Positions 45,877-56,818 of a DNA stretch of 64,000 bases are shown one piece after another (position 1 is the stretch's first letter; each line of letters starts with the position of its first letter). Origin of the DNA: Rhizobium sp. Q54 (GTDB taxonomy: Bacteria; Pseudomonadota; Alphaproteobacteria; UBA2966; CAIVPW01); assembly GCA_945947575.1 (NCBI GenBank), contig CAMEYM010000002.1, positions 1 to 64,000 on the forward strand, given 5' to 3'. Both the position numbers and the translations under genes were made by a program. The notes under the pieces are model-generated. The model searched no databases, had not been told where the DNA came from, and worked only from the letters and a program-made list of their open reading frames with translations.

Positions 45877-46119
45877 CTAAGCGAACGTTCCGCCCTGAGG
45901 GTCCTCGTCGTCGGGCAGCGTCCCCTTCTTCTTCGCCAGCACGTACTCGAGCTTGCGCACGGCGAGGCGGCTGAGCTCGTCCTTCGACGCGGACGCGGCT
46001 CCGACGGACACGGCTTCGACGCCGGTCTCCGGGTCGATTGCGCAGACGCGCACGTACGGGCCCTGGACGATGAACTCGATGAGGTACTCTTTGCCGGAAG
46101 TGCCGCGATTGCGGGGCAC
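45877..46119 (-). CDS. Small conserved hypothetical protein coupled to hemA
   Basis: An 80-residue protein beginning at a GTG that overlaps the hemA stop by one base (TAGTG). The sequence is beta-rich, GKEYLIEFIVQGPYVRVCAI, followed by DPETGVEAVSVGA and a helix LSRLAVRKLEYVLAKKKG. Such a small protein commonly follows hemA in Rhodospirillales-type genomes; its function is unknown. The frame continues upstream to 46152 but the GTG start fits the coupling. Confidence 0.72.
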   Translation of the reverse strand: MPRNRGTSGKEYLIEFIVQGPYVRVCAIDPETGVEAVSVGAASASKDELSRLAVRKLEYVLAKKKGTLPDDEDPQGGTFA

Positions 46120-47333
46120 TAGGCGGCGCGCTCGAGATGCATGCGCGTCCACAGCTCGTTCAGAGCGCCCGCCAGGGCGTGCATCATCTGATCGGTGTGG
46201 AGCGGCGACGGCGTGAAGCGGAAGCGCTCCTTGCCGCGCGGCACGGTGGGGAAGTTAATCGGCTGCACGTAGATGTTGTACTGCTCGAGCAGCAAGTCCG
46301 AGCCGTCCTTGCAGCAGCGCGGGTCGCCCACCATCACCGGCACGATGTGACTCTGGTTGTGCATCACCGGCAGGGCGTACTCGTTGAACAGGTCGCGCAG
46401 TCGCTGGGCGCGCTCCTGGTGCTTCTCGCGCAGCTCGTTGTGGGCGCGCACGTACTGCACGGAGGCGAGCGCGCCGGCCGCCACCACCGGTGACACAGAC
46501 GTCGAGAAGATGAAGGCCGGCGCGAAGCTGCGCACGGCATCGATCATCTCGGCCGGTCCGGCGATGTAGCCGCCACCAACTCCGAATGCCTTGCCAAGCG
46601 TGCCGTTGATGATGTCGAAGCGGCCCATCAGGCCTTCGCGCTCGGCGATGCCGGCGCCGCGGTGGCCGTACAGCCCGACAGCGTGGACTTCGTCGAGATA
46701 GGTGAGCGCGCCATGGCGCTCGGCGAGCGCGACGATCTCGGCGAGCGGCGCGACGTCGCCCTCCATCGAGTACACCGACTCGAAGGCGATGATCTTGGGC
46801 GCGTTCACATCGGCGCTGCGCAACAGATCCTCGAGATGGGCGACGTCGTTGTGGCGGAAGATGCGCTTGTCTGCCTTGGAGTGCCGGATGCCCTCGATCA
46901 TCGAGGCGTGGTTGAGCTCGTCCGAGAAGATGATGCAGTCGGGCAGCAAGCGGCCGAGCGTGGACAACGCAGCTTCGTTGGCGTTGTAGCCCGAGCTGAA
47001 CAGAAGTGCGGCTTCCTTGCCGTGCAGGTTGGCGAGCTCGCGCTCGAGCAGCACGTGGTAGTGGTTGGTGCCCGAGATGTTGCGTGTGCCGCCCGCGCCG
47101 GCGCCGACTTCGTCGATCGCCGTGCGCATCGCATCGAGCACGACCGGGTGCTGGCCCATGCCGAGATAGTCGTTCGAGCACCACACGATGACCTCGTGGG
47201 TGGAACCGTCGGCGCGCCACCGCGTCGCGCGCGGAAACCGCCCGGCCTGGCGGGCGAGGTCGGCAAAGACCCGGTAGCGCCCTTCCTGCTTCAGGCCGGC
47301 GAGCTTGTCGGCAAAGTGCCTGCGATAGTCCAT
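46119..47333 (-). CDS. hemA: 5-aminolevulinate synthase
   Basis: PLP enzyme condensing glycine and succinyl-CoA to ALA, the alphaproteobacterial entry to haem. The 404-residue protein has [40 protein letters not shown], and the PLP lysine in [19 protein letters not shown] 47333 ([11 protein letters not shown]) is preferred. With hemB in the same window it supplies porphobilinogen. Confidence 0.96.
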   Translation of the reverse strand: MDYRRHFADKLAGLKQEGRYRVFADLARQAGRFPRATRWRADGSTHEVIVWCSNDYLGMGQHPVVLDAMRTAIDEVGAGAGGTRNISGTNHYHVLLERELANLHGKEAALLFSSGYNANEAALSTLGRLLPDCIIFSDELNHASMIEGIRHSKADKRIFRHNDVAHLEDLLRSADVNAPKIIAFESVYSMEGDVAPLAEIVALAERHGALTYLDEVHAVGLYGHRGAGIAEREGLMGRFDIINGTLGKAFGVGGGYIAGPAEMIDAVRSFAPAFIFSTSVSPVVAAGALASVQYVRAHNELREKHQERAQRLRDLFNEYALPVMHNQSHIVPVMVGDPRCCKDGSDLLLEQYNIYVQPINFPTVPRGKERFRFTPSPLHTDQMMHALAGALNELWTRMHLERAA

Positions 47334-47579
47334 GGCGTCCGAACGCCTACTCCTTGGGTCCGTTGTAGCCGCCACCGGCGGCAAAACTCAACGGACGCAC
47401 CGCAATATAAGGTCAGCCGAGCCGGGAACCACCTGGGAATCCGCGCCAGACGGAACGCCCCGCGGCGGCCGCTGCACCGCCGCGACCCTCCGGCCTCGAC
47501 CGCGCCGCCCGTTGCCGCGGCCTACCCCCATCCCCATATGCGAGCGGCAACGGCTTTCGCGTCAGCCCAGGGGAGGACA

Positions 47580-48887
47580 ATGGCCACCGAGACGTCCGGC
47601 ATTTCCGGCACCAATTCCGACGGCAGCCTGATGGCCGCCGTCGTCAGCGCCGAGGTCATCGACCTTGATCGACTCCGGAAGGATTCGCCCGCCCAGGCCG
47701 ATCGCGCCGTCGCCCAACTGAAGGAGGCCGTGGCGGCGTTCGCCGCCAAGCACAACGGCGTCGCCGCCGAGGCGGTCGCCAGCGTGTTCCGGGCCACCTT
47801 CACGTCCGCGACCGACGCGGTGTCTTGCGCCGTCGCGTTGCAGGACGCGATCGACGAGCGCAACAAGGGGCTTGGTGAAGGCGACCAGGTCGATGTTCGC
47901 GCCGGCGTCGCGATGGGCGCCGTCGAGCGCCGCGAAGGCATCCTTACCGGCCCCGCTGCCGCGCAGGCCGACGCGCTGCGCGCCCTCGGCGAGCCCGGCG
48001 ACGTGTTCATCTCGGGCGCGATCTATGAGGCAGCGCGCGGGACCGTCGTCGATAGCTTTGCGGCCGAAGGCACCCGCACCCTCGCCGGCGAGGAAGTCAC
48101 CACCTTCGTGCTCGATCCCGCCCGCGCCGCCCGCCAGGCCGAGAAGCGCCAGTGGCAGCGCCGCTGGGAGCAGCACCAGCATGGCTGGGGCCGCCACCGC
48201 GAGCGCCATCAGGAGCGCAGCCGCCGACGCCACGATAGCTGGTCCGAAAAGGAAGAAACCCGCGCCGAGCGTCACGCGCGCCGCATGCCGCGCACGCCCG
48301 AGGAGAAGGCCGAGTACGAGCTCGCCAACATCAAGCGCCTGTACCGCAACATGGTGTACGGCGGCCTGACCATCCTGTTCCTGTTCCTGATCAACGTGAT
48401 GTCGGCGGACACCCACATGTGGTTCCTGTGGCCCGCCGTCGGCATCGCCTTCGTGCTGGCCATGCAGTCGGTGCGCACGCTGGGCACCGATGGCGTCGCC
48501 GACAGCGTCCACGGCGGCTACCGCCGCTGGCGGATTTGGATCTCGGAACGCAAGGAATTCGCCGAGCGCAGCGAGGCCGACCTGGCCGCGCGTCTGAAGC
48601 GCGGCGACGAGGACGACCGCGAGGTGCGCCGCCGCATCTACAAGATGCGCGCCTTCCAGCGCCGCATCGGGTTTTTCGGCGTCACCATCGTGGTGCTGTT
48701 CGTCATCAACCTGATGAGCAGCCCGGGCGACTGGTGGGTCGTGTGGCCGCTGCTCGGCATCGGCTTCGCCCTCGCCATCAACGCCGTCCAGGTCTACGGC
48801 GTGGACGGCCTGCTGGGCCCCGACTGGGAGGACCGCAAGCGCCAGGAGCTGCGCGCCCGCTTCGAGCGCGAGACCCAAACCCGCTAG
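47580..48887 (+). CDS. Degenerate cyclase-like domain fused to two 2TM repeats
   Basis: A 435-residue protein. Residues about 20-185 follow the nucleotide cyclase fold (VRAGVAMGAVERREG, then AAAQADALRALGEPGDVFIS, FAAEGTRTLAGEEV). However, the metal-binding FADI motif is replaced by SAEVIDLDRL and no second catalytic Asp is evident, so it is probably non-catalytic. A highly charged His/Arg/Glu linker (185-250) follows, then two similar 2TM units: LFLINVMSADTHMWFLWPAV near 265 and LFVINLMSSPGDWWVVWPLL near 380. The inside-outside pattern suggests a membrane-tethered regulatory protein. Confidence 0.75.
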   Translation: MATETSGISGTNSDGSLMAAVVSAEVIDLDRLRKDSPAQADRAVAQLKEAVAAFAAKHNGVAAEAVASVFRATFTSATDAVSCAVALQDAIDERNKGLGEGDQVDVRAGVAMGAVERREGILTGPAAAQADALRALGEPGDVFISGAIYEAARGTVVDSFAAEGTRTLAGEEVTTFVLDPARAARQAEKRQWQRRWEQHQHGWGRHRERHQERSRRRHDSWSEKEETRAERHARRMPRTPEEKAEYELANIKRLYRNMVYGGLTILFLFLINVMSADTHMWFLWPAVGIAFVLAMQSVRTLGTDGVADSVHGGYRRWRIWISERKEFAERSEADLAARLKRGDEDDREVRRRIYKMRAFQRRIGFFGVTIVVLFVINLMSSPGDWWVVWPLLGIGFALAINAVQVYGVDGLLGPDWEDRKRQELRARFERETQTR

Positions 48888-48898
48888 ATACGGTGTTC

Positions 48899-48946
48899 GG
48901 CCCGCTGGAACCTCGGGTGTTGCCCCCATGGTCCAGCGGGCCTTTT
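48899..48946 (+). terminator. Terminator after the 2TM protein
   Basis: Perfect 11-bp stem GGCCCGCTGGA / TCCAGCGGGCC with a 22-nt loop, followed by TTTT, 12 bp after the stop. Confidence 0.85.
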
Positions 48947-49069
48947 CTTGCCATGCTGCCGCCACGCTTAAGCCCCAGTGGCGCCCAGTTGGCGCCATGG
49001 CCACGCCTTGGTTGGGCACGAGTGTGCCCGCCGTTACGCCCTCCCCTCCCTCCCACCCAAGAGGTCCCG

Positions 49070-49969
49070 ATGCAGGCCCAGTGGAGAACGGTTCTTGCCT
49101 CAGCCCCCGCACGGGTCGTGCCCCTCAGCATGATGCTGCTCGCTGTGGCGGGCTGCGCTGAGAAGTACAACACGCGCTGGACGAGCCCCGGCTACCGCGC
49201 ATTCAACAACAACGACGCTGCCGCGACCGCCCGCTACTACGAAGGCGCGGTGCGTGAAACGCCGAACGAGCCGTATTACGAGCTCAACCTGGCCACCGCG
49301 TACCAGGCCCAGGGCCGCATGGACCAGGCCGCCCCCTACTACCGTCTAGTGCTAGAGAACGGCACCAACGTCCGCCCGGCGCGCGTAACCGCCGGCAGCC
49401 AGAACCGCACGCTGGCCGAGATCGCCTGCGACAACCTGCGCCAGGCGCCGCCCGCCCCCGCTGCCACTGCGTTGCCGTGCCAGCCGGTGATTGCCGCGCC
49501 GCCTCCGGCACCGGTTGCCCAAGCTGCGGCGCCGCCCGCGCCTCCGGCACCGCCGCCGGCCGTCGCCACACCCGCACCCACGCTGGCCCCCACGGCTCCG
49601 CCGCCGGCACCCGCAGCGCCGGCGCGTCAGCTGGCCGTGCCCGGACCGCACTTCATCTACTTCGAGTTCGATCGCGCCGTGATCGCTCCCGAGAGCAACG
49701 CGATCGTGCAGGCCATCCTGTCCGACGCGCGCATCGACCCGAACATGATGGTGCGCCTGGTCGGCAAAGCCGACCGCGCTGGCCCGGTCGAGTACAACCA
49801 GCGTCTGTCGGACCGCCGCGCAGCGGTCGTGCGTGACGCCCTCATTGCTGGTGGCTTGGCGGCGAATCGCATCGAGCTGCGTGGCGCCGGCGAGATGGAG
49901 CCGCCCGTTCCGACACCCGATGGCGCGCGTGAAGCACGCAATCGCGTCGTCGAAGTGACCATCCGCTAG
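49070..49969 (+). CDS. OmpA-family lipoprotein with TPR-like and proline-rich regions
   Basis: A 299-residue lipoprotein: signal with lipobox VAGC (Cys about 29), then a TPR-like part (YYEGAVRETPNEPYYELNL, then AYQAQGRMDQAAPYYRLVL). A roughly 60-residue Pro/Ala linker follows, then an OmpA-C domain: IYFEFDRAVIAPES, LVGKADRAGPVEYNQRLSD in part, and RELRGAGE-like EAREARNRVVEV end. It probably links the outer membrane to peptidoglycan. It is 8 bp upstream of the next small gene, with TAGGAGGAACCATG between. Confidence 0.88.
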   Translation: MQAQWRTVLASAPARVVPLSMMLLAVAGCAEKYNTRWTSPGYRAFNNNDAAATARYYEGAVRETPNEPYYELNLATAYQAQGRMDQAAPYYRLVLENGTNVRPARVTAGSQNRTLAEIACDNLRQAPPAPAATALPCQPVIAAPPPAPVAQAAAPPAPPAPPPAVATPAPTLAPTAPPPAPAAPARQLAVPGPHFIYFEFDRAVIAPESNAIVQAILSDARIDPNMMVRLVGKADRAGPVEYNQRLSDRRAAVVRDALIAGGLAANRIELRGAGEMEPPVPTPDGAREARNRVVEVTIR

Positions 49970-49977
49970 GAGGAACC

Positions 49978-50307
49978 ATGAACACGACAGCAATTCGCAT
50001 TGCGTGCGCTGCCGCGGTCCTGCTGGTGGGCGGCGCGGCAACGGCACAACAGACGGCGCCCCGCCTCACCATCGCCGCGGCGGGCTCGCCCCTGATCGTC
50101 CCCGGCACCTACGTGGAGGGCGTCCTGACGCGGCGCGATATCGCCGCCAACACCATCGTGGTGGACGGCACGACCTATCCGGTGCTCGACGCGAAGATCA
50201 TGGACAACGTTAGCGTCGGCGAGCGGGTCATCGTCACCGTGCTGGTCGAACACTACGGACGTGCGGCCCGCAAGGTAGCGCTTGGCCTCGAACGCGCCGG
50301 CCCATAG
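49978..50307 (+). CDS. Small exported protein, translationally linked to the OmpA lipoprotein
   Basis: A 109-residue protein with signal peptide ending AATAQQ (about residue 24) and a beta-rich domain: VEGVLTRRDIAANTIVVDG, then TYPVLDAKIMDNVSVGERV, VTVLVEHYGR. The pattern suggests an OB-like or SH3-like barrel. A strong GGAGGA site precedes the ATG. No family is recognised with certainty; the partner OmpA protein suggests an envelope role. Confidence 0.7.
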   Translation: MNTTAIRIACAAAVLLVGGAATAQQTAPRLTIAAAGSPLIVPGTYVEGVLTRRDIAANTIVVDGTTYPVLDAKIMDNVSVGERVIVTVLVEHYGRAARKVALGLERAGP

Positions 50308-50309
50308 AC

Positions 50310-52636
<2,327 letters not shown>

Positions 52637-52637
<1 letters not shown>

Positions 52638-53161
52638 TGCGGCGCGTCCTCCGGAGGTCCTTCTTCGATCGCCCGACGCTGATCGTCGCCGAGGAGTTGA
52701 TCGGCAAGTTCCTCGTGCGCGAGCGCGACGGCGTGCGCTCCGCGCACATGCTCACCGAGGTCGAAGCGTACGACGGGCCCAAGGACAGGGCATCCCACGC
52801 CTTCCGCGGGCGGACCCCGCGCAACTCCGTCATGTTCGGGCCGGCCGGCGCCCTCTACGTCTATTTCACCTACGGCATGCATCACATGCTCAACGTGACG
52901 ACAGGCCCCGAGGACTACCCGGCGGCCGTCCTGATCCGCGGTGTGGAGAGCATCGTCGGGCCGGGGCGGCTCACCAAGGCGCTCGGCATCACGCGAGAAT
53001 TGGACCGCCTCCCGGCGACCAAGGCGAGCGGGCTGTGGTTCGAGGACCGCGGGGTCGTCTTGGCGCCGCGCGCCATTCAGCGCACCGGACGCATCGGCAT
53101 CGCCTACGCCGGCCCCTTGTGGTCAAAGCGGCGCTACCGCTTCGTGCGGAAGCAAGAGTAA
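52637..53161 (+). CDS. 3-methyladenine DNA glycosylase (AAG/MPG type)
   Basis: A 174-residue base-excision enzyme of the mammalian AAG type. It has FFDRPTLIVAEELIGK, TEVEAYDGPKDRASHAFRGR (active-site Glu, Tyr), MFGPAGALYVYFTYGMHHMLNV, AVLIRGVE, and GPGRLTKALGI. The GTG start overlaps the hemB stop by one base, so expression is linked to hemB. Confidence 0.92.
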
Positions 53162-53168
53162 GTGGGAC

Positions 53169-53576
53169 TTAGGCCTTGCTGAGCCAGGCCGCGCCGCTCT
53201 TCGAATCCGTCTCGTCGAAGGCGCGGTAGTCGACGGTGAGTTCCTCACCGGCAGCGATATCGCGCAGGGCGATATTGGCGGGCTCCGGATGGCGCGGCTG
53301 CACCACCTCGCCGTTGTTGGGACGCGCCGAGTGGTTCCAGAAGCGGCCGTCGTCGGCGCAGAACACGTACTTGCCGAGGACCAGCGACAGGTAGCCGTGG
53401 CGCAGCAGCAGATCGCGCTGCAGCGGCGGCATGGCGGCGACCTGCTCGCGGGCGAACAGCATGTCGAAGCCCGGCTCGAAGGCCCAGGTGATGGTGCCCT
53501 TGGCGATCGGCTCGGCCGCGAAAAGGCCGAGGCCCTGGATCAGGCTCGGCCGGATAATGGTCGGTACGAGGAGCAT
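53169..53576 (-). CDS. SET-domain protein, putative lysine methyltransferase
   Basis: A 135-residue protein that is only a SET domain: GLGLFAAEPIAKGTITWAF at the start, GRFWNHSARPNN (NHS motif that binds SAM), and AAGEELTVDYRAFD at the end with the catalytic Tyr. The post-SET Cys cluster is absent. Substrate unknown; it follows the decarboxylase gene by 54 bp on the same strand. Confidence 0.88.
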   Translation of the reverse strand: MLLVPTIIRPSLIQGLGLFAAEPIAKGTITWAFEPGFDMLFAREQVAAMPPLQRDLLLRHGYLSLVLGKYVFCADDGRFWNHSARPNNGEVVQPRHPEPANIALRDIAAGEELTVDYRAFDETDSKSGAAWLSKA

Positions 53577-53630
53577 GTCCGCCCCGGCTGCCCGCCTCTG
53601 TTTCCAGAGGCGGGCGAGCGGGTTGGTCGC

Positions 53631-54800
53631 CTAAGCCGTGGCGCGGATGCGCACCGGCTCTTCGGTCTCGTTCCAGTAAGCCGGCTCGTCCACCTCGGAC
53701 ACGATGTCGGTGGAGAAGCCGTTGAAGGTCGTGGTGATCGCCGCGGAGTACGCGCCGATCTGACCGATCTCGACCCAGTCGCCTTCCTGGATGCCTTCCG
53801 GCAGCTGCCACACGCCCGGCATGACGTCGACCGGATCACAGGTCGGGCCGTACAGGGTGAAGTCACCCATCGGGCCCGGGATCGGCTGACCGCCCTTGCG
53901 ATGTGCACGCAGCTTTACGCGTAGCTTCAGATACACCAGCTCACCGAGCGTGCCGAAGATGCCGTCGTTGATGTACAGCGTGCGGTCCTTGCGCAGGTGA
54001 ACCTGCGTCAGGATCGAGCAGCCATCAACGGCCAGCGCGCGGCCCGGCTCGCATTGCAGCACGGAGTTCTGGAAGTCGTAGTCCTCGACGGCGCGGACGA
54101 CCGTGCCGACGTAATCCTGGAGCGGCGGAATCTCGTCGCCCATGTACGGCGCGGGGAAACCGCCACCGACATTCAGGATGTCCAGCTCCGTACCCGCGGC
54201 GTCGCGTACTTGCGCCGCCAGCTTGACGGCCCGGTAGTAGTCGTCCGGGTCCTTGCACTGGCTGCCGACATGGAACGCCACGCCCACCTCGTAGCCGCGA
54301 TTCTTCGCCAGCCGCACCAGACGTGCGCCCTCGGTCGGCGTCGCGCCGAACTTGGACGACATATGCTGCAGCGCGATGCCCGGCGCCGTCGCGAGACGCA
54401 CCGAGATGATCGCGTCCGACCCGACGACCTGCTCGACCTTGTCGAGCTCGGCTTCGGTATCGACGACGTAATGGCGCACGCCATGCTCTTCGTGCGCCTT
54501 CTTAATCGCGCTACGCGCCTTGATCGGGTGGTTGAAGTACGGCGTTGACTTCGCACCGAACATCCCACGGATCAGTTCGACTTCGTTCAACGACGCAGTA
54601 TCAAAGTGGCGAACTCCGCCACGATATAGTGCGCGCAACACGCCCGGAAGCGGGTTGCACTTGACCGCGTACAGTACATCGCCGGGAAACATCGACGTGA
54701 GTTCTTGCGCTGCAGCAACGAGTTCTGCAGGACGCAGACAGACGACGGGTCGGTCCGGATTCAGATCGGCCACCATGGCCGTGATGTTCTTGTGCTTCAT
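53631..54800 (-). CDS. Type III PLP ornithine/lysine-like decarboxylase
   Basis: A 389-residue alanine-racemase-fold decarboxylase of the eukaryotic ODC type. Lys47 (LYAVKCNPLPGVL) binds PLP, FHVGSQCKDPDDY and LNVGGGFPAPY are typical, EPGRALA binds phosphate, and Cys321 in YGPTCDPVDVM is catalytic. It makes putrescine (or cadaverine) for polyamine synthesis. ATG 54800 has a GGAGGG site 9 bp before it. Long leader, see 54801-55248. Ornithine versus lysine preference is not decided by sequence. Confidence 0.92.
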   Translation of the reverse strand: MKHKNITAMVADLNPDRPVVCLRPAELVAAAQELTSMFPGDVLYAVKCNPLPGVLRALYRGGVRHFDTASLNEVELIRGMFGAKSTPYFNHPIKARSAIKKAHEEHGVRHYVVDTEAELDKVEQVVGSDAIISVRLATAPGIALQHMSSKFGATPTEGARLVRLAKNRGYEVGVAFHVGSQCKDPDDYYRAVKLAAQVRDAAGTELDILNVGGGFPAPYMGDEIPPLQDYVGTVVRAVEDYDFQNSVLQCEPGRALAVDGCSILTQVHLRKDRTLYINDGIFGTLGELVYLKLRVKLRAHRKGGQPIPGPMGDFTLYGPTCDPVDVMPGVWQLPEGIQEGDWVEIGQIGAYSAAITTTFNGFSTDIVSEVDEPAYWNETEEPVRIRATA

Positions 54801-55248
54801 CACGACTCTGCCCTCCAACAAAAGAGCACGCCCATCCGCGCCCCAATTGGCGCGGCAGGTCTACATAGGTCCAACCACCCCCCCCTGCAAGAAGAAATGT
54901 TGGAAAAACCCTTGCCTGGCCACGACTTGAGTCGGGGTGAACACCCCCGCGCGCGCCCCAGCGAGACCCCCCTCGGCCGGAGAGGGGCCGGAGGGGCCGG
55001 ACTCCGTCCGCGCACGAGCTTTTCGTGACGCGAATCAGCGCGCCAAAAAAAGTTCGTGACGCTCCGACGCGTCGAACGCGCGAGCGCGCTCCCAAGTACT
55101 CGCGAGCGCCGCAACTTGGAGGTGGCGACGCTCGCGCGCACGACGTGAGTGCGCTCCGACGTCGTTGCGAAGCATCCGATGGCGTCAGCGGGCGTGCTAT
55201 AGGAGGCGCGCCGCCGCCAGGGCGGCGACCCAAGCCGCTTGAGCCGCA
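54801..55248 (-). promoter_or_regulatory. Long leader of the decarboxylase gene
   Basis: The 448-bp divergent gap with ilvA has no gene. On the minus strand a 7-bp hairpin (CCGCGCC/GGCGCGG, 54836-54855) lies just before the decarboxylase ribosome-binding site. A G9 run (C9 on plus strand, 54888-54896 area) and further GC-rich hairpins are upstream, for example CACGA/TCGTG near 55012. Alphaproteobacterial ornithine decarboxylase genes can carry a speF leader RNA (an Rfam family), but this could not be confirmed by eye. Confidence 0.4.
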
Positions 55249-56502
55249 ATGACCACTGCTGCCGCCACCGCTCCCGCCGCCGTCACGCTCGACCAGATTC
55301 GCGCCGCCGCGGCTACCCTGAAGGGCGCCATCGTGGCGACACCGTTCGCCCACTCGCGGACGCTCTCGTCGGTGACGGGCGCCCAGGTGTTCGTGAAGTT
55401 CGAGAACCTCCAGTTCACGGGCTCGTTCAAGGACCGCGGCTCGCTCGTGAAGCTTGGCCAGCTGAGCGCCGCCCAGCAGCGCAACGGCATCATCGCCGTC
55501 TCGGCCGGCAACCACGCCCAGGGGGTCGCCTACCACGCCCAGCGCCTAGGGATTCCGGCCACCATCGTCATGCCCGAGATCACCCCCTACTCCAAGGTCC
55601 GCCAGACCAAGGGGTTCGGCGCGCGGGTGCTGCTGCACGGCCAGAACCTGGCCGACACCGAGCCGTTTGCCGCCGAGCTGGTGGCGAAAGAGAAGCTGAC
55701 GCTCATCCATCCCTATGACGACGCGGCCATCGTCGCCGGCCAGGGCACCGTCGCGCTCGAGATGCTGACGGCAGAGCCGAACCTCGACGTGCTGATCGTG
55801 CCGGTGGGCGGTGGCGGCCTGATCGCCGGATGCGCCGTCGCGGCCAAGGCAATGAAGCCCGACATCCAGGTGATCGGCGCCGAGACCGCCCTCTACCCAT
55901 CGCTCTATCAGAAGATGCGCGACCTGCCGCCTAAGATGGGCGGCGCGACCATCGCCGACGGCATCGCCGTGAAGACGATCGGCAAGGTGCCCTTCGCCAT
56001 CCACCAGAAGCTCGTCGATGACGTCATGGTCGTGAACGAGCCCGAGATCGAGCAGGCGATCTGCCTCTACCTCGACATCGAGAAGGTGGTCGCCGAGGGC
56101 GCCGGCGCGACATCGCTCGCCGCCCTCGTCGGACACCCGCAGCGCTTCGCCGGCAAGCGCGTCGGCCTGGTGCTGTCGGGCGGCAATATCGATGCACGTC
56201 TATTGGCTCAGGTCATCAATCGCGGCATGGTGCGTTCCGGCCGCGTGCTGAGCCTGCGCGTCGACATCAACGACGTGCCGGGCACCTTGGCGCGCGTCGC
56301 GACGGTGATCGGCGAGACCGGCGGCAACATCATCGAGGTGCGCCACCAGCGCCTCTTCACAGACATCCCCGCCAAGGCAGCTGAACTCGACCTGATGGTG
56401 GAAACACGCGACCCCGAGAGCGCCCGCGACATGATCGCCCGGTTGCAGGCGGCCGGTTTCACCGTCCACGTCATGAGCTCGTCGTCGTCGGGCAGCGACT
56501 AG
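55249..56502 (+). CDS. ilvA: Threonine ammonia-lyase with ACT domain
   Basis: A 417-residue PLP enzyme deaminating threonine to 2-oxobutyrate. PLP Lys61 is in TGSFKDRGSLVKL, the phosphate-binding loop is VGGGGLIAGC (187-190), and SAGNHAQGVAYHA and SGGNIDARLLAQVI are family motifs. The last 85 residues form one ACT domain (LRVDINDVPGTLARVATVIG). One ACT domain and this length are typical of alphaproteobacterial enzymes; biosynthetic or catabolic role not decided. Confidence 0.93.
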   Translation: MTTAAATAPAAVTLDQIRAAAATLKGAIVATPFAHSRTLSSVTGAQVFVKFENLQFTGSFKDRGSLVKLGQLSAAQQRNGIIAVSAGNHAQGVAYHAQRLGIPATIVMPEITPYSKVRQTKGFGARVLLHGQNLADTEPFAAELVAKEKLTLIHPYDDAAIVAGQGTVALEMLTAEPNLDVLIVPVGGGGLIAGCAVAAKAMKPDIQVIGAETALYPSLYQKMRDLPPKMGGATIADGIAVKTIGKVPFAIHQKLVDDVMVVNEPEIEQAICLYLDIEKVVAEGAGATSLAALVGHPQRFAGKRVGLVLSGGNIDARLLAQVINRGMVRSGRVLSLRVDINDVPGTLARVATVIGETGGNIIEVRHQRLFTDIPAKAAELDLMVETRDPESARDMIARLQAAGFTVHVMSSSSSGSD

Positions 56503-56818
56503 GCAAAGGGGGCGCGTTTACCACGCGCGATCGCGTGTTCGTGGTCCTGGCAGCCAGGTTCGGCGGCCACGCTCAATGGGTTGGGTCACACTTTAACTCT
56601 TCGCTGCTTGATTCGTTCGCCTTTGGGACTGCATATAAGGTCTTGAGGTGTTCGGAAGGGGAGGGCCGAACGCCTTGATCCGCGGAGCTAATCCCTGCGG
56701 GGGGGGGAACGGCACGCAACGGGAGCGCCATCGTCTCGGCGCACCGCGAACCCCGCGTTAGATTTGGTCACCCGTCTCCGCCAAAAGCGGGTGACGCCGA
56801 CGAGCGAGTAACGGGGGC
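56503..56818 (+). promoter_or_regulatory. Intergenic leader of motA with hairpins
   Basis: No gene. It holds a GTTCGG/CCGAAC inverted repeat (56650-56671), a run of nine G (56699-56707), and a perfect 8-bp hairpin GTCACCCG/CGGGTGAC (56767-56795) just before the motA ribosome-binding site. No sigma-54 site was seen. Confidence 0.4.

Noticed and set aside
47562-49112. 516-codon minus-strand frame
   Set aside because: Antisense to the 2TM fusion protein, and runs through its terminator.
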